NCBI RefSeq assembly: GCF_028389875.1
Contig: NC_084673.1
Coordinates: 14,793,501-14,857,500 of the forward strand
Direction: 5' to 3'
From: Rhea pennata
Taxonomy: Eukaryota > Chordata > Aves > Rheiformes > Rheidae
DNA: 64,000 bases
The position numbers and the translations under genes are program-made. The notes beneath the pieces were generated by a model that saw only the letters and a program-made list of their open reading frames with translations, was not told the origin of the DNA and did not search any database. Shown piece after piece: positions 49,701 through 62,900 of the stretch (position 1 is its first letter; each line of letters opens with the position of its first letter).

Positions 49701-51307
49701 CTTGTTAAAAGGGTGCTATCAAGTTTTTAAAGTTATGATTTTTCTGGTTTAATCTCCCACTATGACATCTATAAATATAGTTTCTTTCTAAATTTGTTTT
49801 GCTCTTTGCCTTTTGAAATGTACTGTTTCTTCTCTTTTTAATGCTGTTAGCGTTTTTTACAAAGCTTTAGAATGTATTTATTCTGTGCAGCACAGTGTGT
49901 TAATGTTGTCAGCATGACTTCAGAATAAGATCTGTTCCTCAACTTGGTGTTCTCACTGACGCCTTGTTGAGGTGACCTGTCTAAAATACTGTCATGGAGC
50001 CATTGATCTTGATAAATACCTAATGCAGTTCTAGGAAATTCTGGCTATTTCAGTCCTATTTCAGGCCTGCTACCTTACCTTTTATATGTATTAATCATAA
50101 GCATAAAACAGTGCAAACTAGAACAGTGATGTATAGTAAGTGTATGTAAAGTTTGTTTTTTTTTTTAAATATAGAGTTTGCAAATTTTAGTGTATTTGAG
50201 CATATGATTGCAGCAACCTGAGTTGAAAGTGTGCTGAAACCTAAAGATGGAAGACTCTGTCAGTGTGTATGCCACTTAGCTTTCTGTCTGTGATGGCTCT
50301 AAAGGAATCTTGAAATCTTTTGATCAATTTATAAAGAATAAGTCCTGATATTTTCACAAAAAAAAAAGAAAGAAAATTTAAATACTTATTAATTTCCTGT
50401 GATTGCAACTTCCGTGTTATATTCTCAGTACAAGACTGTCATTTTGCTTTCATATTCATTGCTATAAATATATATAAAACAAATATAACTGTATTTGACC
50501 CAACATAATTGATATTATTACAATTAGTATTGGATAGCTAAAGGGTTTTGTTAATGAAAAATGGAAAGAATAAGAAAGAGAAACTTGTTGGCATCAGGAA
50601 GTTTAAAAAAAAGAAAAATTGCCGCTTGAAAGTTTTAAAAGCACATCTGCATGTGTTTGTATTACACTGTCAAAAATGCATGTGGAATATTGTGCAGACT
50701 TAATATGTCAGATGCATCCGAGTCAGACCTAGTATGAACCGTGTAATTGTATTTCACATCAACAATCCACTGAACGGTACAAGTCAGGTAGTTTTAAGGA
50801 GTTTTGTTTTGTTTTTTAAGATCTTCACATGTTCTCTTTCTAAACAAAAGTGGAAAATAAGACAAAAAAAAGATTAAGAGCCATTTTCAGGGTTTTTTTT
50901 CCCCCCATTCAATCATATTTCTCACTTCTTATTATATTTAACCTAATAAGCAGTATGATAATGACCTTTATATAATTCAGCTAGATGCTTTGGAATATCC
51001 AAAGTGTACGGAAGTAGTGTATTAAATTTTGTTCTTGTTTTGTAGTAAATTACGTATTTTCTATTTAGGACAAAATTGTGCTGTCTTTTGGGTCAGTAAT
51101 CATTCTAATGCTCAGCACTCCTGGACTGACTCCATCAGTGTGTGGACAACTCACGTTCTTAAAGGCCTAAGAGATATATGGTAAATAAAAAAACATTACT
51201 GGATTCTCTCTAATTTTGTTTGAATGAGTTCTACTTATCTATACTAGGAAGATTAGAATGGACAGGGAGAAACCTTTTAGAATTGCCAATAGACAGCTAG
51301 TTTTTGT

Positions 51308-51336
51308 TGTTACAAAATGGACCCCATTTTGTAACA
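51308..51336. repeat. 13-bp-arm inverted repeat with 3-nt loop
   Basis: TGTTACAAAATGG, loop ACC, then the exact reverse complement CCATTTTGTAACA. Confidence 0.95.
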
Positions 51337-51358
51337 TTTATGATTCTCAAGTAGATTT

Positions 51359-51394
51359 CTAGTAGAGAGTACAGAGAACTAGTAGAGAGTACAA
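51359..51394. repeat. Direct repeat, 15-bp unit at 20-bp period
   Basis: CTAGTAGAGAGTACA occurs twice, separated by five bases (GAGAA). Confidence 0.9.
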
Positions 51395-52742
51395 TAGAGA
51401 GACCATAGGTTTATCAGAGCTCTTGCTAAACTTCCTCAAGAATGTGCCTGGTTTTGTTCTAGGGATTTCCTCTGGGGATACTGTCATTAAACTATGGCTG
51501 CATACGTCACATCATGCTTAAAAATGTAGTTTGTCAGTCTGAATTCATAGATTTTCTCCGTTCTTATTACCAAAGTGATTAAAGGCTCTCTTTCAAGAGC
51601 TGTTTCTGCAGGTTTGGAATACTCTGTGGTCCTGTTGGTGTCAGTGACAGCTGAACTATCTGAATGCCTTGCAATGTTACTCTGAGAATAGATGTCTTCA
51701 ATGCTTTGGCATCCTTTCACAGGGCTGAAGGCAGTGGTTTTAGTATTTTTCTCAACCTGACATAATACAACCTCCTTTCCCCCTGCTTTTTAAAACCAAA
51801 CAAGACTATCAATTAGACTATAAATGGTTGAAAAAAGAGCTCTGCACAAGCCCCCCTTTTTTTTTCTACTTATTGTGAATTGTGTCCGGAACCTAGCATT
51901 TGTGAATCTGCCTGCCAGCTTTGGGCACTCAGTTCTTATTATTTAAAATGGAATGTAGCATCCAAGACCTTAAGACAATTTAAAAATATTTGCCATCAAG
52001 GTTGACGATATAATTTATGAATGCTATAGATGCGATGCTATATGACAGAGAGAAATACCTCAAAATAATGTATTAATTAAACTCATGGATGATCTATTCC
52101 ATTGATTTATTCCTCATGTAGTCTCCCTGAAGTCAAGGAAAGTGCAAAATAAAAAAAATTGTGCTATGTAAATACTGATTTCATTTGGAAACAATTATTA
52201 TGGTTCAAGGGACTCCTGTTTCTGGATTAGGAACATCACTTCTGTCGTTGCAGAACTTAATGTGTTGTCTGTGTATGGATAGTCTGTTTGTTTAGTGACA
52301 GATTGACTGCTTCAGCTAAAAGTTGTCATCAGATAAAGAGAGAGAGCTTAGCTTTTGGCAACTTGTATTTTATCAATGATCTCCTGGCTGAAAATTCTCA
52401 GTTGTCAGTGTGTTCCCAAATCCTATATGTGGAGCCTATAAAGCTATAGGTACCTCAAGCTAAAAAAAGCATTGTAATTACTGGGGCAGATTAGGAACAG
52501 GAAGAAAATGAAATGCTTTCTTCTGGATCGTTCTTCAGTAAATTAAAAGTATTATATTGAAAAAGAATAAGAGAGGGAATTAGTGGAGAGGGAGATGTGA
52601 TACTTTGATCAATCCAAGTTGCTAAATCCTAGAGTAAAAGAGCAAGTGCACCAGAGATTTGTACTTATCTTTAGACTCTTAATCATATTTGCTTTGTCAC
52701 AAGGAAACTATGTTTAAAATACAATTTACGCTGAGAACACTA

Positions 52743-52975
52743 AAGCAGGGGTTAACAACCTGCCACGCAGGTATGAAAGATGATGCATCAGCAGGCGCAG
52801 TGCAGGAGGCACAGAGGGCCGGCAGCGGGCCAAAAGCTGGGAGCCGGGAGCCACGGCGTCTCGCATGGAGGCAGCTGCTGCCAGCTGCCCTGAGCCTCAC
52901 CTCGCACAGAGCTGGGAGCTCCTGCCTGCATGCAGGCAAGGTGCCCGTGATCAGCTGCGTCGTGCCTGTGTGAGA
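52743..52975. repeat. GC-rich patch, possible hAT-type transposon remnant
   Basis: About 230 bp of GC-rich DNA with sharp AT-rich borders. Its left edge, CAGGGGTTAACAACCTG, resembles the terminal sequence of hAT-superfamily DNA transposons (CAGGGGT..AACCT). No matching right terminal repeat was found within the patch, so if it is hAT it is truncated or decayed. The open frames through it on both strands reflect its GC content. The alternative is an unclassified GC-rich insertion. Confidence 0.3.
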
Positions 52976-52979
52976 GAGA

Positions 52980-55900
52980 ATCTCCTGATTCCCACTGAGC
53001 TTCCACTCTCCAGGATGCTTTAATTTGTAAAATATAAATACAGACCAGCACATACCCCTCTTGAGGGGTGCATGAGCCAGTAAATAGGGCAGTCAGACTA
53101 GGTCACCAAACAGGAACACGGTGCTTTAAAAATTTCCATGTTAAATTGGCTGAAGACTAGATAAATGTTATGACTAATTCAATGTCTTGGGGATTTGTTT
53201 AGTGAATAAAAACAGTTGATTTAAGAGCATTCATATTGTGCATGACTCCCCAGGAAGATACTGGCGTTCTTTAATGCTGCTACCATACCTGAAGAGGTAT
53301 TTTTATTCTTGCATTCTAAACAAAACTTGCATGGTAACCATAATATGTTTGGGTTGACTGATCAGTGCTAAAAAATAGAATATACCAGTTCTGTTTTCTG
53401 TTTAGATCAAAATCCTTGTTCAAGTTCTTAGCTGGGTTTAGAATTGTTAATTTATGAGTTATAAATTACAGATTATTTACTTTTGCTATCTGGGCAGAAT
53501 ATCTTTTACCATTTTCATATTACAGATGGGAAAGCTAAGGTATGGGAATCTAGTAATTTTGCAAGTCCAAAAACACCATAACAGTACCATATTGAAAGTT
53601 ACTTATATCAGAAAAATTCCCTTCATTTTGAGTATGTATCTATAATTAAAAAGATATTCCGTTAGACAGATAACAACAGAGGCTTGTTAGGATGGCAAAT
53701 ATCTGATGAATAGTCAAACAAAATGTTCATTCCTAGATAGTTGTGGATTCTTTTTATATGACTGACTAGAATGCATAGAATTAGTTGGGCCTAAGAAGGG
53801 TGAAATCTGGAGTTTAAGGTTTTTATTTTCACTGTTTTATGCTCGTTGTTTTAGGATCTGACTGCCTTCGGAGTGTCTGTGTACATGCAAGTTTAAATAT
53901 ATATACATATATCTCTCTTTTTCTTGCTTTCCAGAAGACAGGAAAAATATTTCAGCAGAATAGAGAGTTTCTATTTGCAAGAACAGTTGATTTGTAACAA
54001 GTTACGCAGGAGAAGAATGTTTTGCATTTTGTTCTGAATGTAGTGCTACTGATAGTCAGTTTTAATTCTTCTGACAATGAGTCAAGAGTATTGGCCTTAC
54101 TCTTATGAAGTCCTAATTTCTGTGATCATAATTTTCCCTACTGCTGGATGATAATTTCATCTTTTATAGTTACTGCTTGGGTGACAGAAATGTGTTTTTC
54201 CTTGTGGCTAGTTCTGTGACTTCTAGATTGGAGTATGATGTCTGTAGTGCCTGCTTAGTGTGTGTTATGTTGCTGCAAACTATGAATCTGTGTACTGAAG
54301 ATAGATGCCTCCCAGGTCCATTTACAGGTATATGGGCTGCATGCAGAATGCAAGTTGCTATGCAGATGTTTGTGTATCTTTATTGGAATTATGTCCTTAA
54401 GCTTAATACACTGTTTTATGCAAAGTGAAAAGGAGATGTAGTGAGATGCATTAAAAAACCTAACATGTTCAGCTGTTTTTATTACTACTTGCATTTTTTT
54501 TATTCTAAGTCCTTTAGAATGCCTTTCTATATTAAGTTTATTTAATTTTGAGGTCTTTAGGGGAGAGAAGAACAGTGAATAGTTTCTTCAGAGATTTGTG
54601 AAAAATGTTGACAGATTTGAAATAAAGCGTAGAAGGTTCCTACTGAGATTCGTACTTTCTACTGTGTAAGCTGCTGTATTATCTCTAGAAAATGTCTTTG
54701 TACATCAGTGAAACCAGAAGACCTTCAGCAGATTGTTTTATTGAACTTTTAATAGATATTAAGAAACGTTATGCCAGCACTTCTGCCACATTGCTGTCAT
54801 TAAATAATAAATCATCACTGTAGCTGCCTGGTGGGATATGTAGCAATGCTGATGGTGGCAGTCTAGACCAGAACTGGAGAGGATTAATTTTAAAACACAG
54901 AGCAAAAAATAGTAGGTAGCAATGCTCAGCAGAATGGTTTTGGGATTGTAATCTGGTTGCTAACCATAGGAAAGAAGATAATAGATCTAACTAAGAAATT
55001 ATAACAGTCTTTTATACTTATGTATCTCCCAATAGCTTATTGTGAAATTATCTCCGGAACATTAACGGACGTATTTTCAACAGTCCTATTTGTCTGAGAT
55101 GTCTAATCCTGATGTACAGATAGAGAGCAGAAGCACTAGAAGACAAGCAGTCTTATCGCAGAAATGAGAATGACCTGTAGCTGCCGTTTATCCCAAAGGA
55201 GCTATGAATGCATGGAGGCTTTGGAAAGTAAGGTGTTACAGTACTTATCCCTTATCTAGTGCTTTAGTCACATCACCTTTTTAGCAGGGTTTACTAGTTA
55301 GGGGTATTTCTGAGCAGGCAACACTAAAAGGCTTCTGGACTTGAGTTGTCTTTTGTCTAGCCAGCTTAGAAATTGGCACAGAGGAGCCTGTCTGTGCTGG
55401 TCTGCGTACACATACCCATGGCTTCTGGATTATGAAACGAAGTGTTGGAACTGCAATGCTAGAGCAACATATTTAAATGAGAGCTATATCCTCGTTAGGC
55501 AGAGAGTACATGTAGATCTGTCTGAATTGATTACCTCAAGGAGGTACCCTTGAGACGCTATCTGTGGTTTTGTATAGACAACTCAGCAGTGCAGAGAAAT
55601 CTCAATAAGTGTGTGGGGGGAAGGTGTAGCCATGTAACAATATAGCTGTGTATACCATCTATAACGTGAAATGCTTTATCAATTTACTGAGGTCAGAGAA
55701 CCAGACAGTTGCTTTGGAGTGAATAGACTGCTCTGAAGACAAGTAAAAGCCACTGTGAGGAGTCCAGCAGTAAAAGGCCAAGAAAACCAAAAGCAATTGC
55801 TGTGACTCTGCCTGTGTGACTTTGGTTGTTTGTCCTGTGGAGGAATCTGTTTAAATGCACAAATGCTGAATTTGTGAAACTAATTAGCACATAAAAATCC

Positions 55901-58900
55901 AGCTGTAATAGTGATCAAAACTTGCTGGTTCAACAGACTACAGGGTTGTGGTTTTTTTGGAGTATTATGTCCTGCACATATGGCCTCAGTGGAAGATCTG
56001 GAGCTGTTCCTATCAGCAAGTTAATACCAGGGGATTTAGCATCAAGGTTTTATTAGTAGCAGTTGTGGAACCAACATGTGGTCTAACTTCAACTGGTGCC
56101 TCCAAAGTTGTTTGCATCTGTAAAGAAAAGAGGAAAAAGTCGCTGGTACTGCTGTCATTATCCTCATACTGTAAGAAAACAAGTTACAGTGTTTTAATGG
56201 ACAAATTAACTAAGCTGTAACTAAGCTAAAGAAATACTGTAAGTTTTCAGTAGGTCACTATTGAGATTCATTTGCTCATATTCTTTTAATTGTAGCATCT
56301 TGCTGGCATTTTCTTACGTTTTTTGTTTGTGAAAACATCAAAGCAGAAGGAAGACTTTGTTTTACATCCTTTGGAAACATAAAAGAAACTACTTTTTAGG
56401 TTAGCTGTCTCCCAAATAAAAACAGGCTATCTTGTAAAACTTACTTCAAAATTGTTTCAAAGTGTGTTTTCAGCTATGGTTTTCAGATCACAGATTGCTA
56501 AATCATGGCATTTAAAGTCAAAATGAAAAAAAATTCCTTCATTTTAAGATAGTTGAATTTAAGTTCTTCCATCTTGTGGCTTCAGGTGTGAAATTATTTC
56601 CAGTGCTCACGTCACCTCTAATCTGGATATACGTTTTAAATCTGCTTGAATATAATGGATATTCTTAACATAAATTACCCATGTACATCTTTCTCAAACT
56701 GGTCTGAGTAGAAGGTTCTCTTATATGATTCCTAGCTTGCAGCTTATTAGCCAAAGTCTTTATTAACACTATTATTCTTTAATAATTATTTATAGACTGT
56801 TAAGCCAAAGTTATCCTGAATATTTTATGGTTATTAGATTTTTATTCTTTTTTTCTTCTTTTAGGAGATTAATCCATATGTCTGGTTGCAGTTAACTGGA
56901 CTTAAGATGTGCTCTCTTGTATGTAAAACTTTTTCACATCTTAAAGACCACTAACACAAGAACTGTCTCATTTTCTTTCATCTAAACTAATAAGCCATCT
57001 GATCTTTGTATTATTTTTACTGCTGCTTTTTTTTTTTTTTTTAAACTCTTTCCATCATGTCATTTTAATTGTGTGGGCCTACAAGTGTGCAGTGGCAGTC
57101 TGATTCATGCCAGATAAGACAGACACACATACACATTGCTCTTTTATTATACATTATACTAATTGGTATATCTCCTCAGGTACTTACAGATCTTCCCGAG
57201 ACTAGTTAGTCATTGTTTTCCAGTTATTTCTGCTTTTAGCTACATATAAACCTATACAAGTGTGGCATCTCTGGACCTACATATGCATTTGTTTTTTATT
57301 AAAAATTCATACAGTCCTTTTCTTCATTTTGATCAGTCCCAAATCATGTGTTTACAGTCCATCCAAATTTTGTATCCTCCCCTAATTTGATTCTGTAGGC
57401 TTGGGTACCTTTGCAAATGCACAAATTAATTTTCATGCTTCCAACAAATGTCTCTGTTTTCCCCACAGTATCAGCTTGTAATTTAACAATGAATTACTAA
57501 TAACTACTATTTAAAATAAATATTTTGAACTATTCTCTTCATTTATCAATTCACTTAATTCAGTGTTTTTAACATAGAATCTGCTATGTTTGGACAAATC
57601 AGATTTCAGTGAAAGATAGTGGGAGGATTTGTTGAAAAGATATGGACAACAGCTGCCTGGTTTTAGAATTCTACAATTGTTCTAAGAATTACACAGAGCA
57701 AGAGTAATATTAATGTTCCTGGAAAGCACATTCTTTTTAGAGATGAGTTCTCAGTCACATAAGGCTTCAGTATTTAATTTTGGCTCTTCTTATGCTTTTC
57801 CATTCTGTGACATGAGGTTTTGAGGCAATACATGAGGGTCAGCTCCTTTAGTTGCATCATATTGGGCAAATACTACTCTGTTATCCTGAATCATCTGAAA
57901 ATTTATAAAATGTTTTATTGAAACTAAATGTTTTAAGAGATTTATGTGCTTTCACCCCAAATACCTTAAAAAAAATTTCCATGTTTTGATGAACAGAGAA
58001 ACACAATCTGTTTTGTATTGTCTTAGTTAATTACCTGAGGTAGTTACTGAGTTACAAGTAGACAAGTGCTTGTAATTGACTAGTAATGCCAGACTAATGC
58101 ACCAGAACATTTATATGCCAGAAATAATTTCTGGTAAAAGGTTTCTGGTAAGAGATAATGTGAAAATACTGTGTTTGGCATGATACAGCTGCCTTTGATC
58201 TTTGTAAATGACTGGCTGTAAATTACAAATGTAGGAAGCTGACCAGTAGGATGTCTTAGGAAAATGAATGGATGTGATGTTACCTTGAAAAACCTGTAGA
58301 GTATTAACAGCATTCACATTTTGGTGAGACTCTATCCAAGGCACTTCGTAGTGTTTAGGCTTCGTGTTCCTAAAAATGTATATAATGAAACACTGTTCTT
58401 CACATATGGCAGAGAAATTAGTGTATTTACAGTGAATAAGGCAACCTAGACTCAGTGGATAATATGCTGATGCTGCATTCCCTTCTCTTCCAGTTTCATT
58501 TCAAAGTGGTAAGAATGGATTTAATTAGTACTTTTTAAACCATTTGAGTTCTTCTAGGCACTTTTTAGCCTACTTGCATGAAATAAGTATTTTTTTTCCT
58601 ATGTTTAATCAAAGCAAAATTTTCCGATTCTTTATTTTGATAATGTATCATTTGTGATATTTAAAAATAATTACATATTTTTACTTGAAACCGCATTGCT
58701 GTTTATTTCCAAGGTGAGTTTTTTGTGTGGTAATTCAATAACTGAGTAAGCATGTATAAAGGAGCTTGAGAAGGAGGGACAGTTTTTCAGTAGTACAGTA
58801 TTGGCATACAAACTATTTCATGAAATAGGACAACCTTATTGCAAGTAAACTGTGTATTTGCATAAACATAAAAATATGTTTAGTACCTCTGAGATAGAAA

Positions 58901-59750
58901 CTGTGGTTTTCTTGATTTCATATTTTTTATTTCATATGTTATTGTTATATTCACAGAACACAATGTATTTTTCTTATATTGTACCCCATACCCTTTTTCT
59001 TAGTCAATTAAGGAATTTGCAGTCATCTTGTTATTTGTAAACTGAAATTCTTTGAGAAATGTATTTCATCAGAAAGCCCACACCAGATGTGGACCATAAA
59101 AGAATTTTTTCAGTTCTAGAAGTGTTGTCTGTTCATGGGGATAAAGTTGATGATGTTATTTCAGCAAACTGCATATGAAGGAATAGACAGAAATATATTT
59201 TTAAGGCTACTGTATCTACTGAAAATTTTTCCTAAGTTTTCCTAAGTCTTATTTTCAAAGTTATACTTGAGAGATGCACAGTGAGAATCCACAAATCTGT
59301 GATTTGTAGCTGTACAGTGTTTTCAGTGATGAAAAAAATTGCATATTTTACCAAGCTAAGCTAAAGCTGTGAGCGCAAAGTATAAAACTGATGAAGCCAT
59401 CAGTGAGACTTAGAGGATTCTGTATTTTACAGGATTCTTTCCTTCCCCTCTTCCCCAACATTTAATCAAAGCCACAGTCATCATGTAAATCTAATCGCCT
59501 TGCAACACACTAATAATTGTATTACCTTCTTTCCATTTGACAGTGCTTAGTTACAACTTTAAAATTACATTATGGAGCTAGAATAGATTTACTTTATTCC
59601 TACTCTCTGTCTACAATAGTTACGGAATATGTGTATAGATAATGAGCCAAATCTTCTGTGATTTACTCATGCAAATAATCTCAGTGAGCAAGCTCTGTAG
59701 TATTTAGTCCAACGCTAGCTAAATTTGTTTTATATATCTATATACATATT
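52980..59750. other. AT-rich stretch, no gene recognised
   Basis: No supportable exon or RNA gene. A strong isolated acceptor (pyrimidine tract ending TCTTTTAG) lies at about 56845-56865, but no convincing donor or protein follows. AT/TA-rich simple sequence occurs near 53895-53915. Confidence 0.55.
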
Positions 59751-59756
59751 ATAATG

Positions 59757-59925
59757 TCCAGAGAGGCTGAGGAATCTCCATTCTTGGAGTTATTCGAAAC
59801 TTGCCAGGACTGGCACTGGACAACTTGACGTAACGCTAGCCCTGTTTTGAGCAGGATGCTTGGACCAGATGATTTTTAATGGCCCTTTCCAATCTAAGTC
59901 ATTCTAAGATTATAGCATAGTTATT
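59757..59925 (+). mobile_element. CR1 LINE 3' end, truncated
   Basis: Sense-strand CR1 tail: GAGGCTGAGGAATCTCCATT, then ATTCGAAAC, a GAGCAGGATGCTTGGACCAG block, and TTCCAATCTAAGTCATTCTA at the end, which matches the conserved order of the avian CR1 3' region. Only about 170 bp of the element is present, with no ORF2 sequence, the usual 5'-truncated state. The copy is diverged, so it is old. Confidence 0.85.
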
Positions 59926-59929
59926 CTAG

Positions 59930-62900
59930 GGCTAAGATTGGTGAAATAAATTATTCTCTAATTATGTTATTAATAAGAGGAAGACTAAGGTTTGCTTTTG
60001 AGCAGGAAGTTAAAGCCATCAGGAACAGGCACCAAAAAGCCTATGATTTTTGAAGCTTTCTTTCCCTTAGAGGCATTATTCAGTAGTGCCTGTGTGTATA
60101 ATGTTAGCAGCAAAAAAATTCAACCCTGATAAGGAAGAAAAATGCTAAAAATGAAATAGCTGTGTTAGATACTTTCTAATCAGTTGCATTGGATAATGTC
60201 ATCCTAAAACTGAAAGTAAAGTTATTTAAATGCTTGACTTGGTGCTCATGTGTAGAACATACACTTTGCATAAATTTGGTAGCTATGGTGTCAGACTTGC
60301 TGTACACTGAATATAGGGCCTCTTTCAGATGGAGAGCCTGGAGCCTGGCCCTGTTCCAGTCTAAAACTAGGTAGTTGGAGTTTCATAATAGAATTTGGCT
60401 CAATAACAAAATAGTGTGAAGGCAGTGCTATTCTTCTTTTAGAGTATTTGTCTTAGCCCCATCTATGTGGTTCTAGTGGTGTTAAAATGGAAGTGGAAGA
60501 ACTCGTAGAACAATTGTAAGAATAGAGGGCATTCCTGGTGTGCTGGGCAGCATTTGCTCTTCCTGAAGCATGTTTTCAGGGCACCCCCTCCAACATTTAG
60601 AGTTGTCTTTGACTTGCTGCTAAATGCTTCCTTAACTTGCCCATCACTGCACCCTTTGTATTCAATTCCTTCGGTTCAAGCTTTTCAACCAAAAATACTA
60701 TTACGGATGTGTATTTTTTTTTAGTCTCAGCTTTAGTTCTTACCGTTTCTTTCTTACCTTTACTTTAACCTAACAAATTTTTATTTAGCATGATTTTTTT
60801 TAATGCTTTTTGCCTTGCCTCTGGCAAGCTTATGATTTATGTTATTCTTCACATTGAATTCATCATTACCTTCTCAAAGTTCATTGTTCTTTAACCTTCA
60901 GAATGCCCACAGACTAATTTAAAAATTTGTGTGAAAAATGGTGCAGATAACATTAAAACTAACAAAGTTTTATTTTCTGTACAATTGGTTTTTGACATCC
61001 ACTACATACTTTATTAATTTAAAGAAATCATCTGTATTTACATCCTTAAAAACAAATTCTTTCCTCAGGTATAGGTGTATGCAGCACCCATATGGGGCTT
61101 GTGTGTAGATACTAGAGTGTGAAGTACAGTACTTACTGTATTAAGTCACTATTGCATCTTTTTAAAACTACATTCTTGAAGATGTGTCACGTTGGTGCCC
61201 TTTTTATCTCGGTTGCTTACAGAAGAATGAGCCCTTTTCTATTTTCTTACTAATTGCCTTGGTTTCAGGTGGTGCAAGCCCCCGTATTGCTACATGATTC
61301 TAGTTTTACTAATCAGGAATTATCTAATTAGATTTCTTATTAGTCAGATCTCTCAAAATCAGAACTCTTTGCAGGCGTGTAAGAGCCACTTTTGTTAAGA
61401 ATGAGACTTCTGTTTTAAATGAGAGATGAACCTCTTTGAAAATGCACCTTTAAAAATGGATTAGGAAGTCCACTAAGGATATATGTTTAAGTGTGGGACT
61501 GAATGATAGTGTAAAAGTGAGTAATATTGTTTGAAAAGCTTCCATAGAAACTTATCAGTGCCGGTTTCTTTGCAAGATTGAAGAATGCGTTCAAAAGGAG
61601 CTCACTGCCGGGCAGCGTGGAAACGCCAGGCTCGTGCCTGTGACGTGACCCGCGTGCCATGACAGCTTTCTGCTTGTCTGCTCTGACAGCAGCTTTGCCA
61701 AGTCTCTGCTGCTGAGACCTCTGTGTTTTTATAAATGATGAATATGTTATTTGAGTTAGGGCTTGAATCTTTTTCTCACATCAGACCAATGTCCTAAACA
61801 CTGTATTCTTGGGTAGTCTACAAGGAGGTTAGCTTCACCTGTGTTTTTGAGAAAAAAATTGTGTTCATTTTATGCAAAGTGGGAAAATAAATGAAACCTT
61901 TATTGCCAGACAAGGGTAACTTTCTAACTCAGGTCTAACTCTCAGCATGGGATATCTGTGGTTCAGACTTTCATGGTTTTGAACTAGAGGAAAGATCAAA
62001 TGAATTAAGCTGAAGAGGAATACAGCCCTGCACAAGAGCTGTGTTTAGCTTGGATGTCTTTATAACTGTTGGCATACTGAGGAAAGGTTTCCACTTAACA
62101 TGTCTCAAATAATAAGGGGAATGAGGTAAATACAGTTACTTTAAAAGTGAGCGAGTGCAACAATACAGAATACATGAAGCATGTATTCTGCCACAGACCT
62201 GAGGCAGTGTCTTAAAGATAATGTGTATAGTGTGCTTTGGAAAAAAAAAAAAAGGACGGAACATAAAAGTAACCTGCTTTTAAGTATGTGTCTTGATATA
62301 ATGTGTATTTATTTGTGGTATCTGAAACCAATGGGTTAATTCACATCATCCGTAGAACAAAAATATTGTAAAGAACCAGACCATGTCTCCTGGATTAATT
62401 CTGGCTTTTGCCAACTGTGTGTCTAGAGTAATTGAACATTTATCATTTTACCCCCAAAATATTAAAGGACCGGTTATTATTTCTGGCTTAACTTGAATTA
62501 ATAATTTACCCAGGTTTTACATTACCTAGTTAATTTTATATACTGATGTAGTTACTCTTTGAATGGTGAGGAATTCGTGAAGTTTATAGCTTCCAGAAAA
62601 TTTTTAACTGAAGTACTGTTATAGCTATTTATTATCAGGAAATATTCCCCAATCAGAGACAGAAAAGGAGTATGCAGTAAGTCCTCTTTTCTCTAAGTTG
62701 TTATTACCTTCTGATAGAGCTAGTGAAAAATCTCTCCCTTCCTCCTTGTTCAGTGAGGCATTTACTTTTTCTTTGCTGTGACTGTGTAATGAGTGCCTGC
62801 TGAGACAGTGTGTGTAATGCATGCTTGTATGTATCAAAACCGTGGGAGCTCAACTTTAATCATAGGTCTCTATTTACAAGGAAAAAAAAGTGTTATGTGG

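Larger units (their letters stand above)
40260..52740. other. AT-rich stretch, no gene recognised
   Basis: About 12.5 kb with no supportable exon, RNA gene or recognisable LINE/SINE. Items noted are a 28-bp perfect palindrome (42965-42992), an ATGT-type microsatellite (about 46690-46765), a 13-bp-arm hairpin (51308-51336) and a short direct repeat (51359-51394). It could be a long intron of an unseen gene. Confidence 0.55.

Noticed and set aside
52697-53053. 118- and 94-codon frames in the 52.8-kb GC-rich patch
   Set aside because: Both strands are open through the same GC-rich segment, consistent with composition rather than coding.
56845-56930. Strong splice acceptor followed by a short open piece
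   Set aside because: The only donor candidate nearby is weak and the peptide is unrecognised, so it was not annotated as an exon.
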